From DASZIT01 sp963770635 (lineage in GTDB: Bacteria > Actinomycetota > Acidimicrobiia > Acidimicrobiales > RAAP-2): a stretch of DNA of 64,000 nucleotides. A model generated the notes under the pieces. The model did no database searches. It had not been told where the DNA came from and worked only from the letters and a program-made list of their open reading frames with translations. A program made the position numbers and the translations under genes. The DNA lies in contig CAVYQI010000002.1 of assembly GCA_963770635.1 (NCBI GenBank), positions 186,001 through 250,000 on the forward strand, read 5' to 3'. The first letter of the stretch is position 1. The number at the start of each line of letters is the position of its first letter. Positions 62,825-64,000 of this stretch are shown here, piece by piece.

Positions 62825-63427
62825 ATGTATCTACGCCTGACGACCTGGACGAATGCCACCGACATCGACGGCGGGATTGCCTACATGAAGGCCACGGCTC
62901 TCCCGGCTTTCCAGGAGCAGCAGGGTTACCGAGGATCCAGTGCGAGTGCCGACCGTTCGGCGGGGACGTTCGTCGTCCTTTCGATGTGGGCGACCGAGGC
63001 GGATCGGGACGCCAGTGAGAGCGCCCTCGGCAAGACTCGCAACGAAGCTTCCGAAATCATCGGTGGGACGGTAAAGGCCGAGAGGTTCGAGGAGTTGGTT
63101 TTCGAGGTCGTGAAGCCGCCCGTCCCGGGGTGCGCACTCATGGTTACGCCGTTCAGTATGGACCCGGCCAAGATCGACGAGAACCTCAACTTCTTCGAGA
63201 GCGAGGTACTCCCTCGGATCAAGGCGGCTCCCGGGTTCTGCGCGGTGCGCAACATGGTGAACCGGAACTCCGGCGAGGGCTATGTAGGAACGATGTGGGC
63301 GGACAGAGCGGCGATGGACGAGCAAGCCGAGGGAGCCGCCACGTCCCGCCGGGAGGCTGCCGGCACCCACGGGATCTCCTTTGGCGACATCAGCCTTCGG
63401 GAGATCTTGGTGGTCGACACTCCGTAG
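62825..63427 (+). CDS. Antibiotic-biosynthesis-monooxygenase-like dimeric alpha/beta-barrel protein
   Basis: This 200-residue protein seems to be two ABM/stress-response-barrel repeats. The first starts MYLRLTTWTNATDID with ALPAFQEQQGYRGSS; the second has LNFFESEVLPRIKAAPGFCAVRNM and a following Trp in VGTMWAD. Such proteins are heme, quinone or small-molecule monooxygenases, or just ligand binders. I chose the ATG at 62,825, which has GAGGGG at a proper distance; the ATG at 62,819 has no room for a ribosome site. I am unsure of its function. Confidence 0.65.
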   Translation: MYLRLTTWTNATDIDGGIAYMKATALPAFQEQQGYRGSSASADRSAGTFVVLSMWATEADRDASESALGKTRNEASEIIGGTVKAERFEELVFEVVKPPVPGCALMVTPFSMDPAKIDENLNFFESEVLPRIKAAPGFCAVRNMVNRNSGEGYVGTMWADRAAMDEQAEGAATSRREAAGTHGISFGDISLREILVVDTP

Positions 63428-63501
63428 ACTTCCGGGAGGCCCCCCGCCTCGGGGCTCGAGTCCCGGAGAGGTCGACCGGATGTTCCGTGAGAGGCTGTTC
63501 C

Positions 63502-64000
63502 ATGGCGAACTTCGGCCTCCCGGGCGCCCAGGACTCCGGCTCCGCGTTCCGGGTCGTGAGTTGTAACATCGCCTTTCTCGTGTCGGAGCCGGCCGAGGTG
63601 GTCCTCCAGGTAGTGGCGTCAGCTTCCGCGGGCCACGTCGACGATGCGAACTTCGAAGCCCTGACCGATGGGAGGCCTTCGTCCTCACTGACCGAGCTCC
63701 GTGACCCGGAGGGGGCGACCATGCATGTCATCGGTTCTGATCCCGGTCAGTTGACGGTGAGCTACCGGGCTCAGATCCGAGTGCGAGAAGCGGGAAGCCC
63801 GGAGCATCCGCACGACCCAACCGCCGACGGCCGGGACGTTCGTCCCTCGGATTACGAGCGCCAGGTGTATCTCCGTCCGAGCCGATACTGCCCGAGTGAA
63901 CATCTCATCGGCTTCGCGGTAGCCGAGTTCGGGGCGGGCCCGGACGTCGGGGCTCGGATTGCCGCCATCACCGAATGGATACGCCAGCGGGTCGGATACG
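63502..64000 (+). CDS. Transglutaminase-like protein, N-terminal part (cut by window edge)
   Basis: An ATG at 63,502 opens a frame that stays open to the right edge (166 codons). It contains CNIAFLVSEPAEVVLQVVAS, PGQLTVSYRAQIRV, then YERQVYLRPSRYCPSEHLIGFA and ARIAAITEWIRQRVGY. This is the N-terminal beta domain and first helix of the bacterial transglutaminase-like family (cysteine-protease fold); the catalytic Cys would lie beyond the window. It is co-directional with the ABM-like gene, with a 74-bp gap. Confidence 0.8.
   Translation, partial: MANFGLPGAQDSGSAFRVVSCNIAFLVSEPAEVVLQVVASASAGHVDDANFEALTDGRPSSSLTELRDPEGATMHVIGSDPGQLTVSYRAQIRVREAGSPEHPHDPTADGRDVRPSDYERQVYLRPSRYCPSEHLIGFAVAEFGAGPDVGARIAAITEWIRQRVGY

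Noticed and set aside
1..64000. tRNA, rRNA, riboswitch or prophage
   Set aside because: I looked for cloverleaf-type, rRNA-like and phage structural signals and saw none. Short non-coding RNAs cannot be excluded by eye.

Overview
The window is high-GC, densely coded actinobacterial chromosome. The acyl-CoA metabolism genes, the MurL/MurD2 peptidoglycan pair, Tat and lipoprotein export signals, and a protein with GYWL-type beta repeats fit an Acidimicrobiia-like actinobacterium. That placement is inference: there is no rRNA gene or other taxonomic marker. I see no tRNA or rRNA gene, CRISPR array, prophage or intact insertion sequence.

About 1-11.0 kb (all minus strand): a Pfa-like secondary lipid / polyketide synthase operon. 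In transcription order it reads: a PfaD-type enoyl reductase apparently fused to KS-AT-ACP-KR, then a phosphopantetheinyl transferase, a phosphotransferase-fold protein lacking both catalytic aspartates, and a KS-AT-DH protein that runs off the left edge. The junctions are tight (two ATGA overlaps and one 10-bp gap). The enoyl reductase, KS and AT parts (7.6-11.0 kb) carry many single-base frameshifts. The only long non-coding gap (10,982-11,314) holds a tandem 60-bp repeat.

About 11.3-22.3 kb: a Tat-exported beta-carbonic anhydrase, an AidB-like acyl-CoA dehydrogenase, a phosphotriesterase-like hydrolase coupled to an acyl-CoA synthetase, an FHA-ABC transporter, and an acyl-CoA dehydrogenase fused to a thioesterase-like domain. 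About 22.5-25.9 kb: a lipid glycosyltransferase and an HpnJ-like B12/radical SAM enzyme, then a convergent methyltransferase. About 26-31.5 kb: a biotinyl-carboxyltransferase fusion and a SNF2 helicase with its small partner. About 31.5-41.7 kb: an envelope and export region with a GH16 hydrolase, two phosphodiester-glycosidase-like proteins, a Thr-rich lipoprotein, an alpha/beta hydrolase, a GT1 glycosyltransferase, and a LysR/MFS pair.

About 41.8-54 kb: an aldo/keto reductase, a sulfatase, the non-canonical MurL-MurD2 pair for D-Glu insertion into peptidoglycan, a ring-cleavage-type operon (flavin enzyme, FAH hydrolase, extradiol dioxygenase) divergent from a TetR regulator with a clear palindromic operator, and a thioredoxin-fold/ABC-2 exporter operon. 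About 54-64 kb: a second sulfatase, an acyl-CoA synthetase, an SDR, a four-gene aldolase/RidA/RraA/HAD operon, small VOC and ABM-like proteins, and a transglutaminase-like gene cut by the right edge.

Single-base frameshifts also break otherwise well-conserved genes at about 0.38, 13.52, 23.15, 23.28, 23.57, 35.85, 40.47, 48.38, 49.13 and 49.50 kb. Most lie in G/C-rich runs, and coding is well conserved on both sides. Sequencing or assembly indels are therefore more likely than true gene decay. I annotate those genes over their full span and state where each shift lies.
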